Below are positions 7,930 to 17,085 of a stretch of DNA of 64,000 nt, piece by piece (positions within the stretch are counted from its first letter, which is position 1; each line of letters opens with the position of its first letter). This DNA is from Lachnospiraceae bacterium KM106-2 (GTDB taxonomy: Bacteria > Bacillota > Clostridia > Lachnospirales > Lachnospiraceae), in NCBI GenBank assembly GCA_009731425.1, contig AP018794.1, positions 4,327,501 through 4,391,500 of the forward strand, in the 5' to 3' direction. The position numbers were made by a program, and so were the translations under genes. A model generated the notes under the pieces. It saw only the letters and a list, made by a program, of their open reading frames with translations, made no database searches and was not told the DNA's origin.

Positions 7930-8634
7930 ATGGGGTATGAATATAGAAAGATCAGGAGGAATATATGGCAGATCAAAGAAGAGGAGGGTGTCTATTGCAC
8001 ATTCATTCAGGGAAGTGAACTGGCGATCCTTTTTGATACAGGAATGGGAAATCAGGATATCAGAGCATTTGTTGAACAACATTGTAAAACACCTTATCTG
8101 GTATTCAATAGTCATGGACATCTGGATCGCTGCCTGGGAAATCGCCAATTCGACAAAGTCTACATGGGGGTAGAAGAAGTTGAAGTTATGAAACATTATT
8201 TATCATTAGTTGGTGAAGAAGATCCTTCTTATGAGATTGAGACAGTAACGGATGGTCAAATCTTTGATCTGGGGGATATTCAGGTTCAGGTTGTTAATTT
8301 AGAGGGGCATACAAAGGGATCCATTGGGTTGCTTGTAAAGCAAGAACAGCTATTGGTTTCAGGAGATGCGATTAATAAGAGAATGTGGCTGGTTCATTAT
8401 GGAACATTAGGAGTGCTGGCATTTCAGGCAATGCTAAAGAGGATTGAGGGACTTGCATTTAAGTCGATCCTAAGTGGACGTTCTAACAAGGAAATGTCCA
8501 CAAAGATCATACAGGCACACCTTAGTAACATTGAGCATTTGAAGAAAAATAGAAAAATTGGTGTGAATCAATTTGAAAGTGTGTTTAAGGGGAAAGAAGA
8601 AAGTTCGATTATTATTTATGAGGAAAGAGCTTAA
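7930..8634 (+). CDS. metallo-beta-lactamase-fold protein with degenerate zinc site
   Basis: A 234-residue protein with the MBL fold: ILFDTGMG at 33-40, HGHLDR at 62-67, EGHTKGS at 125-131, SGDAIN at 144-149 and LSGRSN at 181-186. The usual ligand set is H-x-H-x-D-H, H, D, H. Here His62, His64, His127 and Asp146 are kept, but the histidine after Asp66 is Arg67 and the last histidine is Arg184. Site 1 could still bind a metal while site 2 loses two ligands. A -10-like TATAAT at 7883-7888 and a GGGGGGAG ribosome site precede ATG 7930. It stands alone before the two-component operon. Likely a hydrolase relative with altered or lost activity. Confidence 0.8.
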   Translation: MGYEYRKIRRNIWQIKEEEGVYCTFIQGSELAILFDTGMGNQDIRAFVEQHCKTPYLVFNSHGHLDRCLGNRQFDKVYMGVEEVEVMKHYLSLVGEEDPSYEIETVTDGQIFDLGDIQVQVVNLEGHTKGSIGLLVKQEQLLVSGDAINKRMWLVHYGTLGVLAFQAMLKRIEGLAFKSILSGRSNKEMSTKIIQAHLSNIEHLKKNRKIGVNQFESVFKGKEESSIIIYEERA

Positions 8635-8718
8635 AATAGGGAATAAATTGCATATTTGAATAGGTATCGTTATAATAAAGTGAGAAAGATAGGAAAATTA
8701 CATATAGGCAGGGATATT

Positions 8719-9393
8719 ATGACGAAAATACTCATAATCGAAGACGATAGTAAGTTGAATAATGGAATCAGTCTTGCTTTAAAAGGTGAGGATAAAGAAT
8801 TTATTCAATGTAAGAATTTAAAACAGGCAAGAGAACATAAGCAAGATGAGGTAGACTTGATCTTATTAGATATTAATCTTCCCGATGGAAGCGGGATTGA
8901 TTATTTGCAGGAAATTCGAAAGACATCCGATGTACCGGTGATCATGATCACTGCAAATAATTTAGAAACAGATATTGTGACGGGATTAGAACTCGGAGCA
9001 GATGATTACATAACAAAACCATTTAGTCTGATGGTGCTTCGGGCAAGAGTGGGCGTTCAGCTAAGAAAGAAGCAGGAGAAGAAAGAGAGCTGTATTAAGA
9101 TCGATCACTTTGTGTTTGATTTTTCAAAGATGCAGTTTGTAGTAAATGGTGTAGATGTCGAATTAAGTAAGACAGAGCAGCGGTTACTGCAAGTGCTGAT
9201 TCAAAATAAAGGATTAACATTAAGTAGAAGCAAGTTAATTGATGAAGTCTGGAATGGTGACACAGAGTATGTAGATGAGCATGCGCTAACAGTTACAGTA
9301 AAACGATTACGTGATAAGTTGCAGGAAGATTCCTCTGGCCCCGTCTATATCAAGACGGTTTATGGAATCGGATATACATGGGCGGTGAAATAG
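8719..9393 (+). CDS. OmpR-family response regulator
   Basis: A 224-residue DNA-binding response regulator. The receiver domain begins MTKILIIEDDSK, with phospho-acceptor Asp51 in LLLDINLPDG and the conserved Lys in ITKPFSL. A winged-helix C-terminal domain ends YIKTVYGIGYTW. The start is set at 8719 because GGCAGGGA lies just upstream and the receiver begins there; an ATG 21 codons earlier adds only unrelated basic residues. One base separates it from the kinase gene. With the kinase, ATPase and permease that follow it forms a classic peptide-sensing or detoxification module. Confidence 0.9.
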   Translation: MTKILIIEDDSKLNNGISLALKGEDKEFIQCKNLKQAREHKQDEVDLILLDINLPDGSGIDYLQEIRKTSDVPVIMITANNLETDIVTGLELGADDYITKPFSLMVLRARVGVQLRKKQEKKESCIKIDHFVFDFSKMQFVVNGVDVELSKTEQRLLQVLIQNKGLTLSRSKLIDEVWNGDTEYVDEHALTVTVKRLRDKLQEDSSGPVYIKTVYGIGYTWAVK

Positions 9394-9394
9394 A

Positions 9395-10291
9395 ATGAGG
9401 ATTCTAATAGCAGGTATTATATTATGTGTGGTTGCAATCGTTGTAATCGCTATGAATTATCATAGTAAGAAACGATTACTGAAGAACTTGCAAAATATGA
9501 TGGATGAAGCGATCGCAGGCAATTATGAAGTGACAAAGCTAGATGAATCCATGTTCTCATTGTTGGAGAACAGCATGCATCGCTTCTTAGATGATTGCGA
9601 ATCATCAGCTCAAAATATCAATGAACAGCGACATCGGATTCAGACTTTAATTTCAGATATCTCTCATCAGACGATCACTCCAATTTCAAATATTCTATTA
9701 TATACGGAGTTATTAGGTGAGAAGGATACAAAGAGAGAGTATATAGAGGAAGTTGCAGCAATCCAGAATCAGACTGAAAAATTAAGCTTCTTGATCAACT
9801 CGCTTATTGAGATGTCCCGATTAGAAAATGGGATTATAAAAGTACATACAAAGAGACAGGAAATTCAGCCAATATTAGAGGCAATCCAAACGCAGATTCA
9901 TGCAAACGCAGAAGAAAAGCAGATTACATTTGAGGTAAAGTCAACCACAGAACTAGCCGTTTTTGATAAGAAATGGACCACAGAGGCAGTTTATAACCTA
10001 GTGGATAATGCAGTGAAATATACAGAGCAAGGTGGAAAGGTCAGTGTAAAAGTGATTCCATACAGTATGTTTGTCCGGATTGATGTGACAGACAATGGGA
10101 TCGGAATCTCGGAAGAAGAGATCAATAAGATATTTGGCAGATTCTATCGCTCTCAGGAGGTTAGTGAAAAAGAAGGAGTCGGAATCGGTCTGTATTTAGC
10201 AAGAGAGATCGTGACAGTACAAGGTGGATATATGAAAGTAGAATCGAAGAAGAAAGAAGGATCTACATTCTCAGTCTTTCTACCCCATTAA
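9395..10291 (+). CDS. sensor histidine kinase, single membrane helix
   Basis: A 298-residue kinase with one N-terminal membrane helix (residues 2-21) and almost no extracellular part. The phospho-accepting His91 lies in DISHQTITP, and the HATPase domain has N, G1 and G2 boxes (NLVDNAVKYT, DNGIGIS, GVGIGLYLAR). The lack of an input domain fits kinases that read the activity of a partner ABC transporter, and one is encoded directly downstream. The canonical HQTKTP motif is HQTITP here. Ligand unknown; antimicrobial peptides are the usual cue of this architecture. Confidence 0.85.
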   Translation: MRILIAGIILCVVAIVVIAMNYHSKKRLLKNLQNMMDEAIAGNYEVTKLDESMFSLLENSMHRFLDDCESSAQNINEQRHRIQTLISDISHQTITPISNILLYTELLGEKDTKREYIEEVAAIQNQTEKLSFLINSLIEMSRLENGIIKVHTKRQEIQPILEAIQTQIHANAEEKQITFEVKSTTELAVFDKKWTTEAVYNLVDNAVKYTEQGGKVSVKVIPYSMFVRIDVTDNGIGISEEEINKIFGRFYRSQEVSEKEGVGIGLYLAREIVTVQGGYMKVESKKKEGSTFSVFLPH

Positions 10292-10381
10292 ATGTCTCAA
10301 TATTGTGATATTTGGGAAACAAATGAGATACATTTTCATGGTAATATACCAATTGAGATGGAAACGTGCAAGGAGGAAACC

Positions 10382-11059
10382 ATGAGCATTTTACAAGCAA
10401 TTGATTTGAAGAAAACATATGGAAAAGATGAAGCGACCGTCCATGCATTGGCAGGGGTCTCTTTGTCAATTGATAAAGGTGAATTTGTGGCAATCGTAGG
10501 TACGTCTGGAAGCGGTAAATCAACGCTGCTCAATATGATCGGCGGATTAGATAAACCGACGGAAGGAAGAGTCATTGTAGATGGAAGAGAGCTAGAAAAG
10601 CTGAAAGATGATGAACTGACTATATTTCGGAGAAGAAATATTGGATTCGTATTTCAGCAGTATAATCTAGTTCCTACCTTAAATGTATGGGAGAATATTA
10701 TTCTTCCCGTTAAGTTAGATGGGAAAAGGATTGATAAAGAGTATATTGATCAGTTAGTACATATTCTTGGGATTGAGAGTAAATTAGAATATCTTCCTTC
10801 TAATCTATCAGGAGGACAGCAGCAGAGAGTTGCGATAGCAAGGGCATTGGCGACAAAGCCTGCAATTATCCTTGCAGATGAACCAACCGGTAACTTAGAT
10901 AGTAAAACCAGTCAGGATGTGCTTGGACTGTTGAAGGTAACGGGAGAGCGATTCCATCAGACGATCGTAATGATCACCCATAATGAAGAAATTGCACAGC
11001 TGGCTGATCGGATCATCCGAATTGAGGATGGGAAGATCATCAAAGATACGGTTAATTAA
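10382..11059 (+). CDS. ABC transporter ATP-binding protein (MacB/LolD type)
   Basis: A 225-residue ATPase with Walker A GTSGSGKST, signature LSGGQQQR, Walker B ILADEPTG and the switch His in MITHNEE. It couples ATP hydrolysis to the FtsX-like permease encoded next. The start is set at 10382 because AAGGAGG lies six bases upstream; an in-frame ATG at 10292, directly after the kinase stop, has no ribosome site and would add 30 unrelated residues. The 90-bp gap may be a short untranslated spacer within the operon. Confidence 0.9.
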   Translation: MSILQAIDLKKTYGKDEATVHALAGVSLSIDKGEFVAIVGTSGSGKSTLLNMIGGLDKPTEGRVIVDGRELEKLKDDELTIFRRRNIGFVFQQYNLVPTLNVWENIILPVKLDGKRIDKEYIDQLVHILGIESKLEYLPSNLSGGQQQRVAIARALATKPAIILADEPTGNLDSKTSQDVLGLLKVTGERFHQTIVMITHNEEIAQLADRIIRIEDGKIIKDTVN

Positions 11060-11071
11060 GGGGTACTTTTC

Positions 11072-13567
11072 ATGGTAAAGGTAGAAAATCGCAAGACATT
11101 ACATAAGTTAGCAATGCGATCGTTAAAGAAAAATAAAAAGAGAAATGTGATCGCAATCATCGCTATTTTTATAACTACAATTTTATTTAGTGCTGTCTTT
11201 ACACTTTCTTATTCTTTGAAGAAGTCTTTTTACCTCTCGCAGAAACAAGATCAAGGAGATCGCTCTCATTTATCTTTATGTGATGCTACAAAAGAGGAGA
11301 TGGAGCGAGTCGAAAAGGTATTGAAGAAAGATCCTCAGATTCAAAGTTTTAGTTCTGGAAATTTGATTGGAAGCGTGAAATATGGCGAACTTGAGGATGA
11401 CAATATCGAGGTATGGTACGGAAAAGAAAAGTTTGAGTATGACTATTTTGGAGAAGCGATAGAAGGTCATCTGCCAAAGAAGAAAGATGAGATCGTTTGC
11501 AGCAATAAGACACTAAAGGTCTTAAAGGCAAGTCCCAAACTGGGCGCTAAAGTGACGTTAAATATAAAGATAGGGAAAAAGAAAGTAAAGAGGACATTTA
11601 TTGTTTCTGGTATTTGCAGTGATAGTACAGGTGAGGCAACTAATAAGATATGGGTATCAAAGATATGCAGAGATGAGATTTTCGATGAGATATCCCAATT
11701 AGAGGTAAAGAAGGCTTATAGGGGGTCCGGCACTTACTGGATATCGATCTATGTGACAGATGGTGTGAGATATGGCCATAAAGCTTCGATGCTAAATAAA
11801 AAGTTAGATTATCATAGTTATGCAGATGGTACTCGTTTTGCAGAAAATTTGGCTTTTGGAATTGCAGGTGCAATGTATTCAAAAGAAGCAATTGAATTAA
11901 TCATTCTAGCTATTTTACTATCCGGTTATTTGACCATCTATAATGTCTTTTATATTTCGGTAAATTTAGATATCCAATCCTATGGATTACTAAAGAGCAT
12001 TGGAACGACAGGAAGACAATTAAAGAGATTGGTTCGGATTCAGGTAACTTATCTTTCTATTGCGGTTATACCAGTCGGGGTGGCTTTGGGGTATTTTATT
12101 GGAGTTAAATTATTACCAATCATGATTGAGCAGTGTGAGGGAGCCGATAGAGTGGTATTTCCATATGCGTCTACGAATCCTTTCATTTTTTTATTAGCAG
12201 GGATCTGTTCATTATTTACGGTTTATTGTGGCTGTCTTCACCCAACGAGAATTGTGGGAAGATTATCGGCAACGGAGGCAGTTAAGAAACAAGTAGATTC
12301 TCCTATGACAAGAAAGAAAAGAACGACTAGTTTAAAGCCAGTCGCGATCGGTTTTTATAATATAAGGAGATCCTGGAAAAAGGGAATCCTGATCATTGTG
12401 TCTGTTTCGTTATCTCTTTTGATTCTAAATACAGGATATGTGATCGTTCATGGTTTACGGTTGGGGGAATTGATGCGAGTTCAAATGCCATCTGATTTTG
12501 TGGTGCGACAATTGAATTCGAATGGAAAGCTTCCTCCTAAGGCTATTAAAATGATCGAGTCAACACCTGGTTCCACAAGTCAGGGGTATCTATGGAGCGA
12601 TGAAGTAAAGGGGAAAATTGATCAAACACTACGTCGGAATTGGATTCGATCTCAGAGAATCTTAAATCAACTAAATAATGAGGTGAATGGATATTATAAT
12701 GAGAATTTAAAAAGCGGCAGTTATGATCTTAGCATTGTAGGAGTGAGCAAAGATGCATTTGATCAAATAAAGTTTTATGATAAAAAATGTACCTGGGAAC
12801 AATTTTCCACTGGAAAATATGTGATCATGAACCGACTTTTTAGTGATAATAGAATCTATCATTATCAAGTTGGAGATAAGATAAAAGTCCCTTATCGAGA
12901 TGCGGAAGAGAAAACATATCAGGTACTTGCTTTAGGTGAAATGCCGCCTGCATTAGGAGGACAAAGCGGTGATATCCAGATTTGTCTGCCGGACACGGAG
13001 TATCGAAAAAATATCAAAGCAAATGGACCGGATGTTGCTCTTATCGATGCCAAAGAAGGGCAGATGAAGACGATTTCGCGGTATTTACATAAAAATTTAA
13101 AAGGTATGTATGAAATTTCGAATATATCTTACTTAAAGAAAGAGTTCTATGGTATCAAAAGAAAATATCGAGCGATGGGAATTTTACTTGGTGGTTCACT
13201 TGGATTTATTGCGGTTATGAACTTTTTTAATATTATAGAAGTATCCGTTATTGCAAGAAAGAAGGAACTTGCGCTCTATGAAGTGATCGGAATGACGAAG
13301 AAACAGGTAAAAAGGATGCTGATCTTTGAGAGTGGATTTTATCTTACAATTGCAGTTATACTTGCAATCATAGTAGAAAAATTGACGACAAAGGAGATCA
13401 TCATCAACACCATGGGATGGTTCTATTTCTTTGATATGAACATTACAGTAAGATCTACGTTATATATGATCCCTGTCTTAGGTTTGATCGCCTATATCGT
13501 GCCGGTTTATCATTATCGAAAGATCAGTGGGTTTACCTTAGTAGAGCGGATCAGAGGAGACGAGTAA
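11072..13567 (+). CDS. FtsX/MacB-family ABC permease
   Basis: An 831-residue membrane protein with an N-terminal helix (residues about 25-45), a large extracellular segment (about 50-265), three membrane helices (about 270-390) forming one FtsX domain, a second anchor near 440, another extracellular segment, and a final FtsX domain (about 690-820). This duplicated layout is common in Clostridial mechanotransmission-type transporters, which export or remove peptides or lipids rather than import. It lies 12 bp after its ATPase gene. A weak hairpin terminator follows. Cargo unknown. Confidence 0.85.
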   Translation: MVKVENRKTLHKLAMRSLKKNKKRNVIAIIAIFITTILFSAVFTLSYSLKKSFYLSQKQDQGDRSHLSLCDATKEEMERVEKVLKKDPQIQSFSSGNLIGSVKYGELEDDNIEVWYGKEKFEYDYFGEAIEGHLPKKKDEIVCSNKTLKVLKASPKLGAKVTLNIKIGKKKVKRTFIVSGICSDSTGEATNKIWVSKICRDEIFDEISQLEVKKAYRGSGTYWISIYVTDGVRYGHKASMLNKKLDYHSYADGTRFAENLAFGIAGAMYSKEAIELIILAILLSGYLTIYNVFYISVNLDIQSYGLLKSIGTTGRQLKRLVRIQVTYLSIAVIPVGVALGYFIGVKLLPIMIEQCEGADRVVFPYASTNPFIFLLAGICSLFTVYCGCLHPTRIVGRLSATEAVKKQVDSPMTRKKRTTSLKPVAIGFYNIRRSWKKGILIIVSVSLSLLILNTGYVIVHGLRLGELMRVQMPSDFVVRQLNSNGKLPPKAIKMIESTPGSTSQGYLWSDEVKGKIDQTLRRNWIRSQRILNQLNNEVNGYYNENLKSGSYDLSIVGVSKDAFDQIKFYDKKCTWEQFSTGKYVIMNRLFSDNRIYHYQVGDKIKVPYRDAEEKTYQVLALGEMPPALGGQSGDIQICLPDTEYRKNIKANGPDVALIDAKEGQMKTISRYLHKNLKGMYEISNISYLKKEFYGIKRKYRAMGILLGGSLGFIAVMNFFNIIEVSVIARKKELALYEVIGMTKKQVKRMLIFESGFYLTIAVILAIIVEKLTTKEIIINTMGWFYFFDMNITVRSTLYMIPVLGLIAYIVPVYHYRKISGFTLVERIRGDE

Positions 13568-13570
13568 ATA

Positions 13571-13604
13571 AAGAGTTGTTGTTGAGAGGCAGCAGCTCTT
13601 TTCA
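13571..13604 (+). terminator. intrinsic terminator after permease gene
   Basis: GAGTTGTTG pairs with CAGCAGCTC (with G-T pairs) and is followed by TTTTC. Moderate strength. Confidence 0.6.
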
Positions 13605-13630
13605 AATTTATACATAAAAATAAAATAAGT

Positions 13631-13648
13631 ACTAACTTTTTAGTTAGT
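13631..13648 (+). promoter_or_regulatory. perfect palindrome upstream of ECF sigma gene
   Basis: ACTAACT-TTTT-AGTTAGT is a perfect 7-bp-arm inverted repeat 42 bp before the sigma gene start. Its form is like operators of TetR-family repressors, but no TetR gene is in the window. A second short palindrome, GAAACGTTTC, lies at 13666-13675. Confidence 0.5.
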
Positions 13649-13689
13649 TCTATCGTTATACAGTATGAAACGTTTCGGAGGTGGAAATA

Positions 13690-14211
13690 GTGGAGGATGC
13701 TTTTCTTATTGCGGCAGCAAAGCAGGGAAATAAAAAGAGGCTAGATGAATTAATAACTAAATATTATGAAAAGATCTATCACTATTGCTATCGGCACACG
13801 GATGATCGAACGATGGCGGAGGATCTGACGCAGGAGGTATTTCTTAAAGTAATTCGAAATATCAATGGCTATTCTCATTATGGAAAATTCGAAAATTATC
13901 TCTATGTCATTGCTGGCAATGTGTGCAAAGATTTTTATAAGCAGAAAGTATTTGTTTCCATGGAAGAGGTTGCAACAGAAGAAGGAAAAGAAGAACGCAG
14001 TTATGATCGAATCGAGAATTCACTGGTAGTAAAAGAGGCACTAGATTCCTTAAATGAAAAAGAGAGGGAAGCTATCATCTTGCGTTATTATCAAGATTTG
14101 AAAATAAAAGATATTGCTAAGATCATGGGAGATGGAGTCTCAATTACCAAGTATCGATTAGGACATGCTAAGAAATTATTGAAAAAATATATGAAAGGAG
14201 AGAAATCATGA
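13690..14211 (+). CDS. ECF-type RNA polymerase sigma factor
   Basis: A 173-residue sigma-70-family protein. Region 2 contains YYEKIYHYCYRHTDD, then AEDLTQEVFLKVIRN and the -10-reading helix. Region 4 has ALDSLNEKEREAIILRYY followed by a helix-turn-helix. GTG 13690 is chosen because GGAGG sits eight bases upstream; another in-frame GTG at 13681 overlaps that site. The stop overlaps the next ATG (ATGA), so the downstream membrane protein is translationally coupled and is the natural candidate to control it. Probably responds to envelope stress and drives its own operon. Confidence 0.9.
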   Translation: MEDAFLIAAAKQGNKKRLDELITKYYEKIYHYCYRHTDDRTMAEDLTQEVFLKVIRNINGYSHYGKFENYLYVIAGNVCKDFYKQKVFVSMEEVATEEGKEERSYDRIENSLVVKEALDSLNEKEREAIILRYYQDLKIKDIAKIMGDGVSITKYRLGHAKKLLKKYMKGEKS

Positions 14212-14951
14212 AAAAGAATGTCGAGTTAGAAACATTTGATCCGAGCGCATTAGAAGAGACACTTGCTAAGGCAAGAAAAGAGACGATGAATACAAATTAT
14301 GAGCCGATGGGTGAAATGCAGTTTTATTTTTCACAGTTTCATTTTATTCGAAAGCGGATGTGGCTTTTTCAGGGAGCAGTATTTGGAATGATCTATTTTT
14401 TGATCACTTATCAATTAGAAAAAAAGTATGAGATGGTTCCGGTGGTCGCATTTTTGTCGGCTCTTGCGCCATTGTTATTACTGATCAATGTAAGTGATAG
14501 TATGAGGTATTGGAAGAGAAGTCTATTGGAGATTGAAATGACGACGAAGAACCGATTATCTAAGGTTATGATGACAAGGGCAAGTATCTTTGGAATAGTA
14601 GATTTATGCTTATTGTTTCTGATGATCGGTATTGTGAGGCCGATGCTGGAACAAAGTGTTCTTCATATGGCACTCTATTCTCTAGTCCCTTTTAATGTTA
14701 TGTGTATTGGCTGCTTATTGATCCTTGGCAAAGGGTTAGAAGAGCAGACAGCGGTTTATTGTCTGACTTATGGCATTTTGCTGCTGGTTCTATTTTTTAG
14801 TGCGGGTGCCAATCGACATTTGGATATTTATAGTGAGACCTATATTTCATGGTGGATCGTGGCATTTATTTTTTCGTTAGTAGTATTGCTGTTTAGTCTA
14901 AGGAGGGCAAGAAATGGAGCTTATAGTAAAACATTTGAAGAAGCAGTATGA
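14208..14951 (+). CDS. six-helix membrane protein coupled to ECF sigma
   Basis: A 247-residue protein with a cytoplasmic N-terminus of about 60 residues and about six membrane helices from residue 58 onward. I do not recognise the family. Its position directly after an ECF sigma gene, with overlapping start and stop codons, is where an anti-sigma factor is usually found, and its soluble N-terminus could bind the sigma. Against that, no zinc-binding HxxxCxxC anti-sigma motif is present. It could instead be an extra membrane subunit for the ABC exporter that follows, whose start overlaps this gene by 38 bp. Confidence 0.7.
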   Translation: MKKNVELETFDPSALEETLAKARKETMNTNYEPMGEMQFYFSQFHFIRKRMWLFQGAVFGMIYFLITYQLEKKYEMVPVVAFLSALAPLLLLINVSDSMRYWKRSLLEIEMTTKNRLSKVMMTRASIFGIVDLCLLFLMIGIVRPMLEQSVLHMALYSLVPFNVMCIGCLLILGKGLEEQTAVYCLTYGILLLVLFFSAGANRHLDIYSETYISWWIVAFIFSLVVLLFSLRRARNGAYSKTFEEAV

Positions 14952-15819
14952 CGATGTAATTGCAGTCGATAATATCTCTTTTACGATGGGAAAAGGAGTC
15001 TATGGGTTATTAGGAGCCAATGGAGCTGGAAAGACCACATTTATGAGGATGCTCTGTAATATTCTAAAACCGTCATCGGGAGAGATTTTATATGATGGTG
15101 AAAATATAAATGAGTTAGGAGAGAAATATCGGGAGGTACTAGGATATTTACCACAGAAATTTGGCTATTATCCTGAGTTTACAGCAAAAGAATTTATGCT
15201 ATATGTATGCGCATTAAAGGGACTGAATCCAACAGATGCAAAAGCTAGGACAGAAGAGCTTCTTAGCTATGTAGGACTTCGAAAAGTACAGAATAAAAAG
15301 ATCAAGAAATTCTCCGGTGGTATGAAGCAGAGACTTGGAATTGCACAATCAGTCATAAATGATCCAAAGATTCTTGTGCTAGATGAGCCAACCTGTGGGC
15401 TGGATCCTAAGGAGAGAGTCCGCTTTCGTAATCTGATCGCAGACTTATCGCAGAATAAGATCGTGCTATTAAGTACTCATATTGTTTCTGATATTGAATA
15501 TATTGCAGATCAGATCTTTGTTATGAAGAAGGGGGAACTCTTCTTGCGAGGAAGTGTTGAAGAGCTGTTAGAGACAATGGATGGGAAGGTATGGGAGTGC
15601 GAGTTCAAAGGCATCGACTCGGATGAGATTTTAGAAAGATTCAATGTTGCCAATATGCATCACAGAGATGGAGAAATTGTTTATCGGATCGTAAGTGACG
15701 AAATTCCATCGGATGGAGCAAGAGTGGTAAGCGCAACGTTAGAAGATCTCTATCTCTATCATTTTAGTGAGTTATCAGAGGAAGGAGGCGCACAAGGTGA
15801 AGAGTCTAGTGCTATTTGA
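14914..15819 (+). CDS. ABC-2 exporter ATP-binding protein
   Basis: A 301-residue ATPase: Walker A GANGAGKTT at about residues 33-41, signature FSGGMKQRLG, Walker B ILVLDEPTCGLDP and the switch His in LLSTHIV. An extra C-terminal domain of about 80 residues follows, usual for DrrA/CcmA-type exporters. AAGGAGGG precedes ATG 14914, which lies inside the end of the membrane-protein gene in another frame. The gene end overlaps the permease start. Substrate unknown. Confidence 0.9.
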   Translation: MELIVKHLKKQYDDVIAVDNISFTMGKGVYGLLGANGAGKTTFMRMLCNILKPSSGEILYDGENINELGEKYREVLGYLPQKFGYYPEFTAKEFMLYVCALKGLNPTDAKARTEELLSYVGLRKVQNKKIKKFSGGMKQRLGIAQSVINDPKILVLDEPTCGLDPKERVRFRNLIADLSQNKIVLLSTHIVSDIEYIADQIFVMKKGELFLRGSVEELLETMDGKVWECEFKGIDSDEILERFNVANMHHRDGEIVYRIVSDEIPSDGARVVSATLEDLYLYHFSELSEEGGAQGEESSAI

Positions 15820-16993
15820 GTTTAAGAAGATCTGGAAGAAAAAGATCACTAAGATATTAGCATTTGGTATCTTAATACTTTGTATTTTTTCGAATTTTAT
15901 GTTGGTTAATAACGAAAGTTATGAGGATGCTTCTGGAGCTACTACAGAAGGAATCACGGCAGCAAGAAATGAGATGGAAGCGGCAAAACAGTTAGAGGGA
16001 CCATTAACCGATGAGAGAATCAGTCAGCTGCTTAGCGAGTTTAAGCAGAAATATAAAAAAGGGGGAGATGCATTTTATAATTATTATTTCTCTCAGTCCT
16101 CATTCTGGACATTTATGATGCGAGCTTATGCTCCTATTAATTCGTATGGAAGCGAAGTCGAGTTATTTAAATTATCCGCAGATCAGCAGAACCACTTTTA
16201 TGATTACAGACGGAAGAAGATAAATAAGATTCTAGATGTCGGAGGTTATTCAAAAGAGGAAAAGGCATACTGGAAGGATAAAAATGCAAAGGTGGAGGCA
16301 CCATTTTATTATCGACATCTTGGAGGTGCGAAGGCATTTACCGATTGGGATTGCCCATTTTTAGTCATTGCGATCTTAGTTATTTGTATCTGTATCCTGC
16401 CTAGCTTTTCAGAAGAGTACCAGACTGGAGCGGATTCAATTCTGCTAACGAGTAAGTATGGTAAAAATAAGTTGATGACAGCAAAAGTGATCGCGGCATA
16501 TTTATTTGGTACGGTGCTTTATGGAGCTACTGTGCTGGTAAATCTATTATTTTGTGTCGGTGTCTATGGAACAAGCGGAGGGGATGCACCAATTCAGTTT
16601 CGCTATTCTGAGATTCCATATGCGTTTACGGCAAGAGAAGTTATGTGGCTTTGGATCTTAATGGGAATGGTAGTGCTATTTGGTATGATTGCAGTGAACT
16701 TATTTTTATCGGCTCACTTTAAGAATACGATTCCGATTCTTATCATTGATCTAATTATTGTATTTTTACCATTACCAGCAAGCTTAAGTGTTTCTAAATG
16801 GATTGCGGCTACTATTAATATTTTCCCGGTTCATATTATGAACAGTGATGATATTCTTCGAGGGTTCTTTTCATTCCAATTTGGAGGAACCGTAATTGAT
16901 GTGATCGAAATGGTATTCCTTATTTATCTGGTCGCAATGGTAATCTTCATCCCATTTGCAAGAAGGGGATTTCGCAATCATCAAGTTCAGTAG
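15797..16993 (+). CDS. ABC-2 type permease
   Basis: A 398-residue membrane protein: one N-terminal helix (residues about 14-34), an extracellular segment of about 150 residues, then five or six helices (about 180-390), the ABC-2 layout. GTG 15797 is favoured because GAAGGAGG lies nine bases upstream; an earlier ATG at 15767 lacks such a site and lies deeper in the ATPase gene. Likely pairs with the ATPase just before it to export a lipid, peptide or drug under control of the ECF sigma factor. Confidence 0.85.
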   Translation: MKSLVLFEFKKIWKKKITKILAFGILILCIFSNFMLVNNESYEDASGATTEGITAARNEMEAAKQLEGPLTDERISQLLSEFKQKYKKGGDAFYNYYFSQSSFWTFMMRAYAPINSYGSEVELFKLSADQQNHFYDYRRKKINKILDVGGYSKEEKAYWKDKNAKVEAPFYYRHLGGAKAFTDWDCPFLVIAILVICICILPSFSEEYQTGADSILLTSKYGKNKLMTAKVIAAYLFGTVLYGATVLVNLLFCVGVYGTSGGDAPIQFRYSEIPYAFTAREVMWLWILMGMVVLFGMIAVNLFLSAHFKNTIPILIIDLIIVFLPLPASLSVSKWIAATINIFPVHIMNSDDILRGFFSFQFGGTVIDVIEMVFLIYLVAMVIFIPFARRGFRNHQVQ

Positions 16994-17058
16994 AAAGTTT
17001 ACAGAAAATGAAAAATATGGTAGAGTTATTGTAATAGAAATGAAGGAGGGCTGATTTT

Positions 17059-17085
17059 ATGAGAACAGATGTTATCGTTGCATAG
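17059..17085 (+). CDS. 8-residue leader peptide MRTDVIVA (copy 1)
   Basis: GAAGGAGGG at 17042-17050 is followed at good spacing by ATG and seven more codons to TAG. The peptide ends Val-Ala, as does the leader at 19829. The last codons and stop form one arm of a hairpin, so a ribosome paused here would change downstream folding. Short length and position before a 91-codon gene point to a regulatory rather than functional peptide. Confidence 0.65.
   Translation: MRTDVIVA

Noticed and set aside
10292..10381. Extended N-terminus for the ABC ATPase from ATG 10292
   Set aside because: No ribosome site, and the extra 30 residues do not fit the family, whereas AAGGAGG lies directly before ATG 10382.
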